A stretch of 64,000 nucleotides of DNA from Agaribacillus sp965228415 (GCA_965228415.1 OZ245814.1:5456001-5520000); one strand, 5' to 3'. Positions 50,732-60,076 are shown, counted from the first letter of the stretch. Numbers and translations are program-made. Notes: generated by a model not told the origin, from the sequence alone.

Positions 50732-51421
50732 CTAATTCAGCTGAAATTTATAACCAACTCCTTTTACTGTAGAAATAAATCCCTCCCCTATTTTTTCCCT
50801 TACTTTTCTGATATGGACATCTACGGTACGAGCCAGGACATATACGTCGGTTCCCCAGATGTTTTGCAGTAGTTCATCCCGGTTAAAGACTTTATTAGGA
50901 TTCTGGGCGAGGTAATAGAGCAGTTCAAACTCTTTTTTGGGAAGGGTTACAGGTTTGTCATTGACATTTACCGTGTAACTGGTTCTGTTAATTGACAAGC
51001 CGCCTATTTCTATAATGTCCTTATCGTCCTTTTTCTTGGCTTCCCGCCGGAATAAGGCCTTCAGGCGGCTCATTAAGGCGCGTGGTTTGATTGGCTTGGT
51101 GATATAGTCATCAGCGCCGACTTCAAAAGCAGCTACCTCTGAATATTCTTCGGAACGGGCAGTCAGGAAGGTTATATAGGTGCCGTTTAACTCCGGAATT
51201 TCTCTTAATTGCCGGCAGGTTTCAACGCCATCCTGTTTTGGCATCATGATATCCAGCAGGATGAGATCAGGGATAAATTTCTTGGCGATTTTCACGCCTT
51301 CCCGACCATCAAGTGCCGTCTTCACCAGATAACCTTCTTTTTCCAGGTTATATTTCAATAATTCAAGAATATCTTCCTCATCATCTACAACCAGCACTTT
51401 GAAGTTAAGCTTTTCAGACAT
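50732..51421 (-). CDS. OmpR/PhoB-family response regulator
   Basis: A 229-residue regulator: receiver domain (1-125) with Asp57 (LLLDIMMPKQDG) and the conserved Lys in YITKPIKP, then a winged-helix DNA-binding domain (about 130-228) with LTLPKKEFELLYYLAQNP and VDVHIRKVREKIG. I use the ATG at 51421; the open frame extends further into the preceding TlpA gene but only by reading a different frame of it. It lies 11 bp after that gene and 39 bp before its kinase, so all three are likely co-transcribed. Confidence 0.95.
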   Translation of the reverse strand: MSEKLNFKVLVVDDEEDILELLKYNLEKEGYLVKTALDGREGVKIAKKFIPDLILLDIMMPKQDGVETCRQLREIPELNGTYITFLTARSEEYSEVAAFEVGADDYITKPIKPRALMSRLKALFRREAKKKDDKDIIEIGGLSINRTSYTVNVNDKPVTLPKKEFELLYYLAQNPNKVFNRDELLQNIWGTDVYVLARTVDVHIRKVREKIGEGFISTVKGVGYKFQLN

Positions 51422-51432
51422 TTTTGTAAGAG

Positions 51433-52767
51433 TTAGTTTTTTGATTCTTTGATAAATAGTTTTTCCAGGGTTGATTCCAATACCTGGCCCCTTAAATTTT
51501 TGGCAATGATTTTCCCCTCGGGATCCACTAGAAACGAGGCGGGTATACTTCTCACCTGGTACATGGAGGCGCCTTCGCTTTTCCATCCTTTCAGATCGGA
51601 GATATGTCCCCAGTTCAACTTATCCTTTTCAATGGCCGCCAGCCATTTTTCTTTACTGTGATCCAGCGATACACCAAGTACCCTGAATCCATATTGTTGG
51701 AATTTGTGATATGCCTTGACTACATTCGGATTTTCCTTTCTGCACGGACCGCACCAGGATGCCCAGAAATCAATCAAGACGTAATTCCCTTTTAAGGCAG
51801 AAAGCCGCTGCATGGCCCCATATTGATCGGGTAAGGTGATGTCGGGTGCCAGATCTCCTATTCTGGGGGCCGGTGGTGGTAATAAGTTGATTAAGTATTG
51901 ATAATGCTTTGAATGGGGGTATTCCTGACCATACTTATCCACAATATCCCATATGTTATCCGGAGCGCCATTGGCAAACAGACTTACCAAAGCCAAATAA
52001 ATCACCTCCCTATGGCGGGAATCAGGCCGGGTTTTTGCGATCAGCCGCTCTGCGGCAGACAGCCATTGCGGCAGATTTTTTGGCACAAAAGTTTGATAGT
52101 AGCGGTAAACCTTGCCCAACAACATGTCTCCCCGCGTAAATTCCTCGTCAGAGAATTCCTCGGGACTAAAGTAAGCTTCCTGCGTTTTGTTTTCTCCGGA
52201 TATAAATAACCCTGCTACTTTTCCCATAAATAAATCCGGATTATTTTCTGACAGTCCTTTGTAAAAACTGTTTTGCTCATTTTTTAATGAATCCAGTTGT
52301 GCCTGCAACAGCGTTAATTCGTCCTGAGTGCCTCCGGAACGTTTGGCAACATGTGCCTGTTGCAGAATTTCTTTATTGGCAATTTGAATGTTTTTGTTAA
52401 ACTTTGCGAATTGCTGAAATAATTCGTTTTCTTTTGAATGCTGGAAATGGATGGCCAGGGGCTGGTTTACATCCCCTTCAAATTGCAAATTCTCCCGCCC
52501 TAAAATCAGGACAATACTTTTATCTCCGCTAGGGCCAATTTTATAAAATCCTCTTGGCAATCCGTTATCATATTGAAAGGAAAACTGTCCGGCGTTGGAA
52601 GTGGTGGAGTCAATTTTTATTACCTGTGTTCCAAATAAGCTGTATAAAAATACCTGTTTATCATTTTGAATATTGGCCAATTTCCCGTTGATAACGGTCC
52701 TCTGAGCAGTCGCTGTATCATAACAAAAAAAAACCAAAAACAGAATTACAATAAGCCTTTGAGCCAT
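51433..52767 (-). CDS. DUF4369-TlpA-like thiol-disulfide oxidoreductase, exported
   Basis: A 444-residue exported protein. It has a signal peptide (1-21, ends TATAQ), a DUF4369-type beta domain (about 22-130), a helical spacer (130-300), then a thioredoxin/TlpA domain (about 305-444) with active site WCGPC (Cys339, Cys342) and cis-Pro loop SIPASFLVDP. It should reduce or isomerise disulfides in the periplasm, as TlpA/ResA do. It is 11 bp ahead of the response regulator, an uncommon partner, which suggests that regulator and thiol chemistry are linked. Confidence 0.9.
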   Translation of the reverse strand: MAQRLIVILFLVFFCYDTATAQRTVINGKLANIQNDKQVFLYSLFGTQVIKIDSTTSNAGQFSFQYDNGLPRGFYKIGPSGDKSIVLILGRENLQFEGDVNQPLAIHFQHSKENELFQQFAKFNKNIQIANKEILQQAHVAKRSGGTQDELTLLQAQLDSLKNEQNSFYKGLSENNPDLFMGKVAGLFISGENKTQEAYFSPEEFSDEEFTRGDMLLGKVYRYYQTFVPKNLPQWLSAAERLIAKTRPDSRHREVIYLALVSLFANGAPDNIWDIVDKYGQEYPHSKHYQYLINLLPPPAPRIGDLAPDITLPDQYGAMQRLSALKGNYVLIDFWASWCGPCRKENPNVVKAYHKFQQYGFRVLGVSLDHSKEKWLAAIEKDKLNWGHISDLKGWKSEGASMYQVRSIPASFLVDPEGKIIAKNLRGQVLESTLEKLFIKESKN

Positions 52768-52854
52768 ATATGAATATGCTGAATTTAAATCAAAATTAGC
52801 CAGAATTGATATTATTAAAAAGCAGTTAACAATTTCTTAATACAATGTAAGATA

Positions 52855-53661
52855 TCAGTTATTTTTACCGCGCAGGTTCTGATAGCTCTTGATGTCAATT
52901 TCAACTGCACCAACAAACATATTGGCTTTTATCTTGAGCGGAATTTTGTTTTTATCTTTCGATAACCACAATTTGATAGCACCCTCGCCCTTAAAGAGTT
53001 TGTTTTCGGGCATGACAGGCGCCAGCACATGGGTATCAAAGGTGCCAACCTTCGTCTTAAGCGTTTCGGTGCCGAGATATTTTACTTTCATATGAAAGGT
53101 TTCATCATCAAAAAAGCCATTGATCTTGATAACCTCTCCTTTGCTTTTTTTATCCAGGTCCATCGTGCGTAGATAGTAGGCGCCGCTAACCAGGTCCTGG
53201 GAATTGTCCGTAATAGGGAAATTTATCTTTTCTTTAAGTCTTAGTGTTTTTTTATCTAGCCTGGCAACCTCGGCAGAGTCCTTGAAGTGATCAAAATTAA
53301 CAATCTCATTTTTACGGTATTTGTTCTCCCTGATATACCTGTAAAACCTTTGCGGGACAATGGCCGCTGTATCCACATAGGAGCCCCAGGTGTCTCTGAC
53401 TTTATAAAACAGATCGATCATACCCGCAGTTCTCCCTGAAATATTTATTTTGAAGCAGGGCCTGTCATTAATGGTATAGATGGTCTCACCTATTTCGACG
53501 GTGGCAAAAGCGCCGCTCAAAAAACCTAAATGCACCCTGTATTCCAATCTTTCCCCCGCATAGAAACTTTCGTTTCTAATGTAGCGATAACCATTCTCTT
53601 CCTTTTGCATCAGCAAAGAGACCAGAACAGTTAATAATATGGAACCTAATTTAATTTTCAT
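52855..53661 (-). CDS. DUF3108 exported protein
   Basis: A 268-residue protein of the DUF3108 family, unknown function. A signal peptide (1-18) precedes a beta-rich body with GERLEYRVHLGFLSGAFATVEIG, NFDHFKDSAEVARLD, LVSGAYYLRT, the FFDDETFHMKVKYLG strand pair and KGEGAIKLWLSKDKNKIPLKI. Members are predicted to be periplasmic and lipocalin- or LolA-like. It is on the same strand as the TlpA group but 87 bp upstream of it. Confidence 0.78.
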   Translation of the reverse strand: MKIKLGSILLTVLVSLLMQKEENGYRYIRNESFYAGERLEYRVHLGFLSGAFATVEIGETIYTINDRPCFKINISGRTAGMIDLFYKVRDTWGSYVDTAAIVPQRFYRYIRENKYRKNEIVNFDHFKDSAEVARLDKKTLRLKEKINFPITDNSQDLVSGAYYLRTMDLDKKSKGEVIKINGFFDDETFHMKVKYLGTETLKTKVGTFDTHVLAPVMPENKLFKGEGAIKLWLSKDKNKIPLKIKANMFVGAVEIDIKSYQNLRGKNN

Positions 53662-53778
53662 GGGCTTTAAAGAAGGTTAAAAACGGGCCTAATTTAAGCA
53701 ATTAACGTTTAATTATTGTTACCTTAATTTTAAACAAAAGGTTGACTTTTTTTTAATAGTTCAAAGATTGTTCCAAAT

Positions 53779-54810
53779 TTAAAGAGATGGATATTGAGAT
53801 TTTAGGTAAAGGAGGTAATTTTTTAAATTGTTATCAAAATCATTTTGTAGTGTTTCTTCAAACTGGCCTTGATTTTTCCTGTATCGGAGATAAGACATAA
53901 AAAAAGTGTTGTTGGCCTCATAATCCTTATAAAATTCCAAATAGTCTGATTTTCTATGTAAACTTAGTGTGTCGATCCGATCGAAAATTTCCTTGATAAA
54001 TGTCTGTTTCCTTTGGGTTTTATCATCGTCTGACAGCGCGTGGCCAAAGGTTTGATACAAACTGTCCAGTCCAATAGCACCTCTTAGAATATGTTGACTG
54101 AACTTTTTACTATCTTCATTATCCTCTATGTAAGTGGAGAATTCCTGTGAGCTGGCACCGAATTTTTGTATCAGGAAAAGTTCCGCGCCTTTGGTGCCAA
54201 TAAATGTGGCGAGGTTTTCATTAAATTGCAAAGAGTCTTTGACAAATAATGTTCCGTGCGTTAGCTCATGGATGATCAGCTCTGCCAGATCCCCGGTCTT
54301 TCGGTTTAACATATTGGATAAAATCGGATCCCTGAACCAGCCCAGTGTGGACCACCCGCCGGTGGTTCGAATATTTGTGTCATACCCCTGGTCCTTCCAT
54401 TTTTTTTCTTCCTCAACGGCCATGTCGTATTCAAAAAATCCCTTATAGGAAAAAGACCCCACCAGCGGGAAGGACCACTCTTTGGCTTCCATGGCAAATG
54501 GCGAGCACGCCGTTACCACCCATAAAATGGGCTTCCCCTTTTGGTCAAACACACTTGTATAGTTGTCGGTGGGGTTGGCGCCCAATGAGTCTACGGCAAA
54601 CTTTTTGACTTCCTGGATTAATTTCAGCTTTATTTTAATAGAATCAGGAGCCTGAGGATCGGCGAGGATGTCATTAACTTCCCGGGTATCCGAGACCACC
54701 CGTATTTGTCCTTTTGCCTGTACAAAAGCATAGTACAACAGTTGCCGCTGCCAAATGATAACGACCAGTAAAACCAGCAAAAAACTGTAAACAATCTTTT
54801 TTCTGCCCAT
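53779..54810 (-). CDS. Predicted zinc aminopeptidase (COG4324 type)
   Basis: A 343-residue membrane-anchored putative peptidase with an N-terminal TM helix (about 6-22). The zinc motif is HELTHGT (HExxH), with the third ligand likely in ENLATFIG. It matches the predicted aminopeptidase family (PF10023) in layout: an early ATDSRE-like VSDTREVND region, WWVVTACSP-like ACSPFAMEAKEW, and RTTGGWSTLGWFRDPILSNML. It uses the ATG at 54810; the TTG three codons earlier is not needed. Monocistronic, divergent from recA. Confidence 0.82.
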   Translation of the reverse strand: MGRKKIVYSFLLVLLVVIIWQRQLLYYAFVQAKGQIRVVSDTREVNDILADPQAPDSIKIKLKLIQEVKKFAVDSLGANPTDNYTSVFDQKGKPILWVVTACSPFAMEAKEWSFPLVGSFSYKGFFEYDMAVEEEKKWKDQGYDTNIRTTGGWSTLGWFRDPILSNMLNRKTGDLAELIIHELTHGTLFVKDSLQFNENLATFIGTKGAELFLIQKFGASSQEFSTYIEDNEDSKKFSQHILRGAIGLDSLYQTFGHALSDDDKTQRKQTFIKEIFDRIDTLSLHRKSDYLEFYKDYEANNTFFMSYLRYRKNQGQFEETLQNDFDNNLKNYLLYLKSQYPSL

Positions 54811-55036
54811 ATGCCTCAAACGATATTTAATGAGTATGTTATCAAGTTAAAAAACTGAAATACCTGTTTCCGGGTGGCCAAAGTAATTGATAAAAAAACT
54901 ACATTTTCGTTAAAAATAACTAATAATCTGATGGATATTTAAAATCTGAAAAACTTCCTCAAATACTTTCTTGCTCATTTGTTAATTGGATTCAATCGTA
55001 GTAAATTCACAAATACAATTTTTCAAACGTAAGGAT

Positions 55037-56065
55037 ATGAGCGATAATTCAGAAAAACTTAAAGCCCTCCAGCTAACCATAGATAAATTAGAAAAAACCT
55101 ACGGAAAAGGCACCATCATGAAATTGAGTGATGAAAAAGTGGAAGATGTGCCTGCCATCTCTACCGGTTCCATAGGTCTTGATATAGCTTTGGGCGTAGG
55201 CGGAGTTCCCAGGGGAAGGGTAGTGGAGATATATGGTCCGGAGTCATCCGGTAAAACGACGCTAACGATGCATTGTATAGCAGAGGCGCAAAAAGCGGGT
55301 GGATTAGCGGCGTTTATAGATGCAGAACACGCTTTTGATAAGGTATATGCTGAAAAGTTGGGTATTGATACCGAGAACCTTTTAATTTCCCAGCCTGACA
55401 ATGGTGAGCAGGCGTTAGAAATAGCCGAACATTTAATACGCTCCGGCGCCATAGATATCATTGTCATTGACTCTGTGGCTGCTTTAGTTCCTAAAGGAGA
55501 ATTGGAAGGGGAAATGGGAGAAAGTAAAATGGGACTACAGGCGAGGTTAATGTCGCAAGCCCTGCGTAAACTGACCGGGGCAATCAACAAATCGGGTTGT
55601 TCCTGTATTTTCATTAACCAATTGAGAGAAAAGATAGGTGTCATGTTTGGAAACCCTGAGACAACCACCGGGGGAAATGCACTGAAATTTTACGCGTCGG
55701 TTCGATTGGATATTCGCAGAATTGGTCAAATAAAAGAGAGTGCTGATAACATTTTAGGAAACAGAACAAGAGTTAAAGTTGTCAAAAACAAGGTAGCGCC
55801 GCCTTTTAAGGTAGTTGAATTTGATATCATCTACGGTCAGGGGATTTCCAAAGTAGGCGAAATATTGGACCTGGGTGTAGAACTGAGCATTGTACAAAAG
55901 TCAGGGTCCTGGTTTTCTTATGGCGGTGACAAACTGGGGCAGGGTCGTGATGCCGTAAAAAAATTATTGGAAGACAATATTGAATTAATGGAAGAACTTG
56001 AGCTGAAAATTAAGGCCAAGGTAAGAGGAGAAGAGGTAGAAGAGCCGGTAGCCAGCGAGAGCTAG
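55037..56065 (+). CDS. recA: RecA recombinase
   Basis: A 342-residue DNA recombinase for strand exchange and SOS coprotease activity. Walker A is GPESSGKT (67-74), Walker B is IIVIDSVAAL, and loop L2 and the KPxQ-like GGNALKFYASVRLDIRR region are all present, with the acidic C-terminus. I use the ATG at 55037, preceded by AAGGAT, rather than the one 17 codons earlier, because family members start near SEKLKALQLTIDKLEK. No lexA is next to it. A bidirectional terminator follows. Confidence 0.98.
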   Translation: MSDNSEKLKALQLTIDKLEKTYGKGTIMKLSDEKVEDVPAISTGSIGLDIALGVGGVPRGRVVEIYGPESSGKTTLTMHCIAEAQKAGGLAAFIDAEHAFDKVYAEKLGIDTENLLISQPDNGEQALEIAEHLIRSGAIDIIVIDSVAALVPKGELEGEMGESKMGLQARLMSQALRKLTGAINKSGCSCIFINQLREKIGVMFGNPETTTGGNALKFYASVRLDIRRIGQIKESADNILGNRTRVKVVKNKVAPPFKVVEFDIIYGQGISKVGEILDLGVELSIVQKSGSWFSYGGDKLGQGRDAVKKLLEDNIELMEELELKIKAKVRGEEVEEPVASES

Positions 56066-56104
56066 TGCTGCGGTAAAATTTTCAGTTCGTATAGGAATCT
56101 AAAC

Positions 56105-56147
56105 AAAAAAGGAGTTGTGATATCAGATGATTTACAACTCCTTTTTA
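56105..56147. terminator. Bidirectional intrinsic terminator between recA and the FtsX permease gene
   Basis: AAAAAAGGAGTTGT and ACAACTCCTTTTTAT pair around a 15-nt loop, with an A-run on one side and a T-run on the other. It ends both recA and the convergent permease gene (stop at 56187). Confidence 0.9.
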
Positions 56148-56186
56148 TATTACGGAACATTAAAATTCTCAACAAAAGCAATATAG

Positions 56187-57440
56187 CTAGTTGGTTCGAA
56201 TAGCAACTACCGGATCCAGCCGGGCAGCCATTGCTGCGGGGATTATTCCCGAGGCGGTGCCAATCAGGGCCGATACCCCAAGGCCCAGCGTAATATTTTT
56301 CAGGGTAAGCGAAGACTCCAAACTACCCATAGGAATTAAGGTTATTAAATAGACCAGAAACAGGCCTACTAATCCGCCGATAACGCTTAGGAAGATAGCT
56401 TCAAATAAAAACTGGAAAAGGATGAAGAAATTTTTTGCTCCTAACGATTTTTGGATCCCGATAATATTAGTTCTTTCGCGTACGGATACAAACATAATAT
56501 TGGCGATACCAAATCCCCCGACCAGTATTGAAAACCCTCCCAGAACCCATCCGGCGACGCCTATTACATCGAATACGCCGCCAATGGCGTTAGTAATGGC
56601 TTCGGGTCTGTTAAGGGCGAAATTGTCCTTATCCTTCGGCTTTAACATTCTTTTACTTCTCATGATTCCCCGCAATTCGGCTTCAAGTTCCACCAGGCCA
56701 ATATCGTCATCTCTTCCTTTCAGGGCGATTTTACTGCCGATCCCTCTTCTTCTGCCGCTATAATACATTTTCTGAAAGGATTTATAAGGGATCAGGCACG
56801 CGTCATCTTTGCTTGGGCCGCCAATGAAGCTTTCTCCCTCCCTTTCGGAAACGCCAACCACTGTGAATTTTTTGCCGCGAATATCAAACTGTTTGCCAAG
56901 GGGATTTACGTTTGGAAACAAATCCTCCGCGACATTGATTCCTATCAGGGCGACCGGTCTGGCACTTTCAACCTCTTGTCTGGAGAAATATCTGCCGTTT
57001 TCAATTTTTACGTCAAATACTTCATTATAATCATAACTAATGCCCAACAGGAAGTTTGAATAAGTACTGTTATTTTTTCTTTTGTAAGTTTGACCGCCTC
57101 TGACGGCATAAATAGAGACACCAGCTGCATTTTCGACTTTATCTTTAACAAATTCATATTCATTGTAATCCGGGTGTGGTCTGTTTAAAAATTCCCACCA
57201 TTTATATTCTCCACCACCCAGTCCGTAGGGCCATTTTTCCACATTGATCACGTTAGTGCCCAAAAAATCAAAGCTATCTTTAATGCTTTTTTCCAGGGAG
57301 TCGACTATCGTGAAAACAGTAATAATGGAAAAAATACCAATGGTGACGCCGGCCAGCGAAAGTATCGTCCGAAATTTGTTCACCTTGAGGGCATTCCAGG
57401 CAAACCTAAAGCTTTCCAATATCAATTTTAAGACTTTCAA
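56187..57440 (-). CDS. ABC transporter permease, MacB/FtsX family
   Basis: A 417-residue permease: a cytoplasmic start FRFAWNALKVNKFRTILSLAGVTIGIFSII leading into TM1 (about 20-45), a periplasmic MacB core (about 50-290) and three C-terminal TM helices (about 300-325, 345-370, 385-410) with SVRERTNIIGIQKSLGAKN. No ATPase gene adjoins. The start is a TTG: no ATG lies at the family-conserved N-terminus and an in-frame stop lies just upstream. The gene is convergent with recA and divergent from queA. Confidence 0.85.
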   Translation of the reverse strand: MKVLKLILESFRFAWNALKVNKFRTILSLAGVTIGIFSIITVFTIVDSLEKSIKDSFDFLGTNVINVEKWPYGLGGGEYKWWEFLNRPHPDYNEYEFVKDKVENAAGVSIYAVRGGQTYKRKNNSTYSNFLLGISYDYNEVFDVKIENGRYFSRQEVESARPVALIGINVAEDLFPNVNPLGKQFDIRGKKFTVVGVSEREGESFIGGPSKDDACLIPYKSFQKMYYSGRRRGIGSKIALKGRDDDIGLVELEAELRGIMRSKRMLKPKDKDNFALNRPEAITNAIGGVFDVIGVAGWVLGGFSILVGGFGIANIMFVSVRERTNIIGIQKSLGAKNFFILFQFLFEAIFLSVIGGLVGLFLVYLITLIPMGSLESSLTLKNITLGLGVSALIGTASGIIPAAMAARLDPVVAIRTN

Positions 57441-57507
57441 TACAGACAGATTTTACAGCGCTTATTGGATAAAAGTGAATTTACTTACATTTTTAAAAAC
57501 AAATCAC

Positions 57508-57515
57508 TACATTTG
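57508..57515 (+). promoter_or_regulatory. Bacteroidota -7 promoter element of queA
   Basis: TACATTTG is a perfect TAnnTTTG match, 53 nt before the queA ATG. The -33 region has a weak TTTA near 57478. Confidence 0.5.
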
Positions 57516-57567
57516 CGCACTTCAAAAATTTTTAATTTAGTGGTTATTTAATACCGTAATATTAAAT

Positions 57568-58614
57568 ATGAAATTATCAGAATTCAAGTTTGATTTGCCT
57601 CCCGGTCTAATAGCTTTATATCCGGCTGAAAACAGGGATGAGTCGCGTTTAATGGTGGTTCACAAAGAAACAGGCGAGATAGAGCATAAAATTTTTAAAG
57701 ATCTTATTGATTACTTTGGGGATGGAGATGTGATGGTGGTGAATGATACGAAAGTCTTTCCGGCCCGATTATATGGCAATAAGGAAAAAACAGGGGCAAA
57801 GATTGAAGTATTCCTGTTGAGGGAGTTAAATAAAGAGATGTTTTTGTGGGATGTGCTGGTGGATCCGGCCAGGAAAATAAGAGTGGGGAATAAGTTATAT
57901 TTTGGCGATGGGGATCTTGTTGCCGAAGTCATTGACAATACAACCTCTCGGGGAAGAACAATCAGATTTTTGTACGAAGGCTCAAACGAAGAATTTTACA
58001 AAATGATTGATTCCCTTGGGGAAACGCCTTTGCCAAAATATATCAAAAGAAAGGCCGAGCCTGAAGACAGAGAGCGCTATCAAACTATTTACGCAGAACA
58101 CACAGGGGCGGTAGCAGCGCCAACTGCCGGCTTGCACTTTACCAGGCAGCTGCTCAAAAGATTGGAGATAAATGGTGTGGATGTCAATCCTATCACCTTA
58201 CATATCGGATTGGGTACTTTCCGTCCGGTAGATGTTGAGGATCTCACCAAGCATAAAATGGACTCCGAAAACTTTCGGGTAGGTCAGGAAATCGTTGAAG
58301 CTGTTAACCAGGCGATCAAGAAAAAGCAAAGGATATGTGCGGTGGGAACTACCTCTATGAGGGCATTGGAATCATCAGTATCCGCCAACAACCTCTTAAA
58401 AGCCAACGAGGGTTGGACAGACAAATTTATTTTTCCGCCTTACGATTTTAAAATCTGTAATGCGCTTATCAGTAATTTTCATATGCCAGAGTCTACCTTG
58501 TTTATGATGGCTTGTGCATTTGGCGGTTATGACCTGATTATGGAAGCTTACAGTGTTGCCATCAAGGAAAAATATAAATTTTACAGCTACGGCGATGCCA
58601 TGCTGATACTTTAG
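57568..58614 (+). CDS. queA: S-adenosylmethionine:tRNA ribosyltransferase-isomerase
   Basis: A 348-residue enzyme that makes epoxyqueuosine in tRNA by transferring the ribosyl part of SAM to preQ1. Family marks run along its length: LPPGLIALYPAENRDESRLMV, VVNDTKVFPARL, VAAPTAGLHFTR, LHIGLGTFRPV, GTTSMRALESS and LISNFHMPESTLFMM. Length matches E. coli QueA (356). It is followed by ispD 74 bp later in the same direction. Confidence 0.97.
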   Translation: MKLSEFKFDLPPGLIALYPAENRDESRLMVVHKETGEIEHKIFKDLIDYFGDGDVMVVNDTKVFPARLYGNKEKTGAKIEVFLLRELNKEMFLWDVLVDPARKIRVGNKLYFGDGDLVAEVIDNTTSRGRTIRFLYEGSNEEFYKMIDSLGETPLPKYIKRKAEPEDRERYQTIYAEHTGAVAAPTAGLHFTRQLLKRLEINGVDVNPITLHIGLGTFRPVDVEDLTKHKMDSENFRVGQEIVEAVNQAIKKKQRICAVGTTSMRALESSVSANNLLKANEGWTDKFIFPPYDFKICNALISNFHMPESTLFMMACAFGGYDLIMEAYSVAIKEKYKFYSYGDAMLIL

Positions 58615-58687
58615 CCAGTGATCACGGGTCATTGAATGCTGCTATAGTTGCGTTTTAGATTGACTGACATTCCATGTTACCAATTCA

Positions 58688-59374
58688 ATGATGAAAAGCG
58701 ACGAATATGCCCTAATTGTGGCCGGCGGTACAGGCAGACGCATGAAGAGTGATTTGCCAAAACAATTTTTGGAAATTTCCGGATGGCCGATTTTAATGCA
58801 TACCATCAAGGCTTTTTATCAGTACTCCAGCCAATTAAAAATCATATTAGTTTTACCGGAAGGCGACTTTGATACCTGGTATGAATTGTGTAAAAGGCAT
58901 GATTTTCAAATAGTGCATCAGCTACAATCTGGCGGAAATACAAGATTCCAATCGGTCAAAAGAGGATTGGAGAAATTGCCGGATACAGGATTAGTGGCCA
59001 TTCACGATGGCGTTCGCCCGTTGATTGAAGAGGCGATTATCGCCAACTCGTTTAACCTCGCCCGGAAGGATCAGAGCGCCATCGCCGCTGTCAGGTTGAA
59101 GGAGTCCATCAGGAAGGTAGATGACCAAACCAGCAAAGCGCTGGATCGATCAAAATTCAGGTTAATTCAGACACCACAAACCTTTGATCTTGCCTTGATA
59201 AAGCAGGCTTATCTAATAGCCGAGGACCAGGCATTAACAGATGATGCCAGTGTGGTAGAAAGAGCGGGTTATAAAATATCGCTGTTTGAAGGGAGTTATC
59301 GTAACATAAAAATTACCACTCCCGAAGATCTGGTGATAGCGTCAAGTCTGATGGAAAGAAGGGTCAAAGAATAA
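58688..59374 (+). CDS. ispD: 2-C-methyl-D-erythritol 4-phosphate cytidylyltransferase
   Basis: A 228-residue cytidylyltransferase of the MEP isoprenoid route, making CDP-methylerythritol. The nucleotide-binding start VAGGTGRRMKSDLPKQFL with Arg and Lys for CTP, then VHQLQSGGNTRFQSVKRGL, VAIHDGVRPL, TPQTFDLALI and TDDASVVERAG are all visible. Length is normal (236 in E. coli). It probably shares a transcript with queA, although a near -7 element (TATAGTTG, 58643) precedes it. Confidence 0.96.
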   Translation: MMKSDEYALIVAGGTGRRMKSDLPKQFLEISGWPILMHTIKAFYQYSSQLKIILVLPEGDFDTWYELCKRHDFQIVHQLQSGGNTRFQSVKRGLEKLPDTGLVAIHDGVRPLIEEAIIANSFNLARKDQSAIAAVRLKESIRKVDDQTSKALDRSKFRLIQTPQTFDLALIKQAYLIAEDQALTDDASVVERAGYKISLFEGSYRNIKITTPEDLVIASSLMERRVKE

Positions 59375-59394
59375 TTTTTGGGTGTAAAATCAAA

Positions 59395-59428
59395 AAGGCA
59401 TTTAAATGTTTTAACAATTAAATGCCTT
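59395..59428. terminator. Bidirectional terminator between ispD and the DUF2795 gene
   Basis: AAGGCATTTAA and TTAAATGCCTT are exact inverse arms around a 12-nt loop. On the minus strand a T-run (TTTTTG) follows, so it best serves the DUF2795 gene; on the plus strand the T-run is short. Confidence 0.7.
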
Positions 59429-59460
59429 GACGTAATATTTTAAATATTAGAGATCCTTCC

Positions 59461-59682
59461 TTAATATTCATCTTCATTAAAGAAGAAATCTTCTTTCGTC
59501 GGATAATCAGGCCATATCTCCTCAATGCTTTCATAGGGCTGACCATCGTCTTCCAATTCTTGTAAATTTTCAACGACCTCCAGGGGGCACCCCATCCTGA
59601 TTGAGTAATCAATTAACTCATCTTTGGTGGCGGGCCATGGGGCATCTTCAAGATAGGATGCTAATTCTAATGTCCAATACAT
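59461..59682 (-). CDS. DUF2795 small acidic protein
   Basis: A 73-residue protein that fits DUF2795: WTLELASYLEDAPWPATKDELIDYSIRMG and PLEVVENLQELEDD. The tail is very acidic (PTKEDFFFNEDEY), and the family is widely conserved but has no known function. A perfect -7 element (59723-59730) and an unusually strong ribosome-binding site (AAGGAGGG, 9 nt before the ATG) point to high expression. Convergent with ispD and divergent from ettA. Confidence 0.78.
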   Translation of the reverse strand: MYWTLELASYLEDAPWPATKDELIDYSIRMGCPLEVVENLQELEDDGQPYESIEEIWPDYPTKEDFFFNEDEY

Positions 59683-60076
59683 AGTTTATCCCTCCTTTGT
59701 TCTTACTTTATGAATTTCGTGCAAAAATAAAATTTAAATTAAAAAAACAAATGATAATTACTTTTTTATATTACAATGTTAGAAAATGTAACCCTACACT
59801 TAATATGCCGATAATCAACACTTAAAAGCGCTCACCAACAAAATGGGGTTGGGTTTTAATAAAATCATTATAAAAGCTAAAACCAGTAAAAAAATTGTGG
59901 TCAGTGGTTTTTAAAATGATATACTTTTCTTCTTTTATAGTAATAAAAGATTTTAATAAAATCAAGTTATTCACATGATTTACAAACATAATTATCATAT
60001 TTGTGCCTTAATTTTTATCCACTTATCATAACCAAAGTGTAATTTTATTGCAAATCTTGCATTAATTTCAACGTAA
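59683..60076. other. 394-bp A/T-rich intergenic region before ettA
   Basis: The left end holds the ribosome-binding site and -7 element of the DUF2795 gene. The rest is A/T-rich; a long ettA leader is probable but no perfect -7 element is seen for it. I see no further gene, repeat or RNA in it. Confidence 0.45.
59723..59730 (-). promoter_or_regulatory. Bacteroidota -7 promoter element of the DUF2795 gene
   Basis: On the minus strand this reads TATTTTTG, a perfect TAnnTTTG match, 41 nt before the ATG at 59682. The ribosome-binding site AAGGAGGG lies between the two. Confidence 0.55.
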
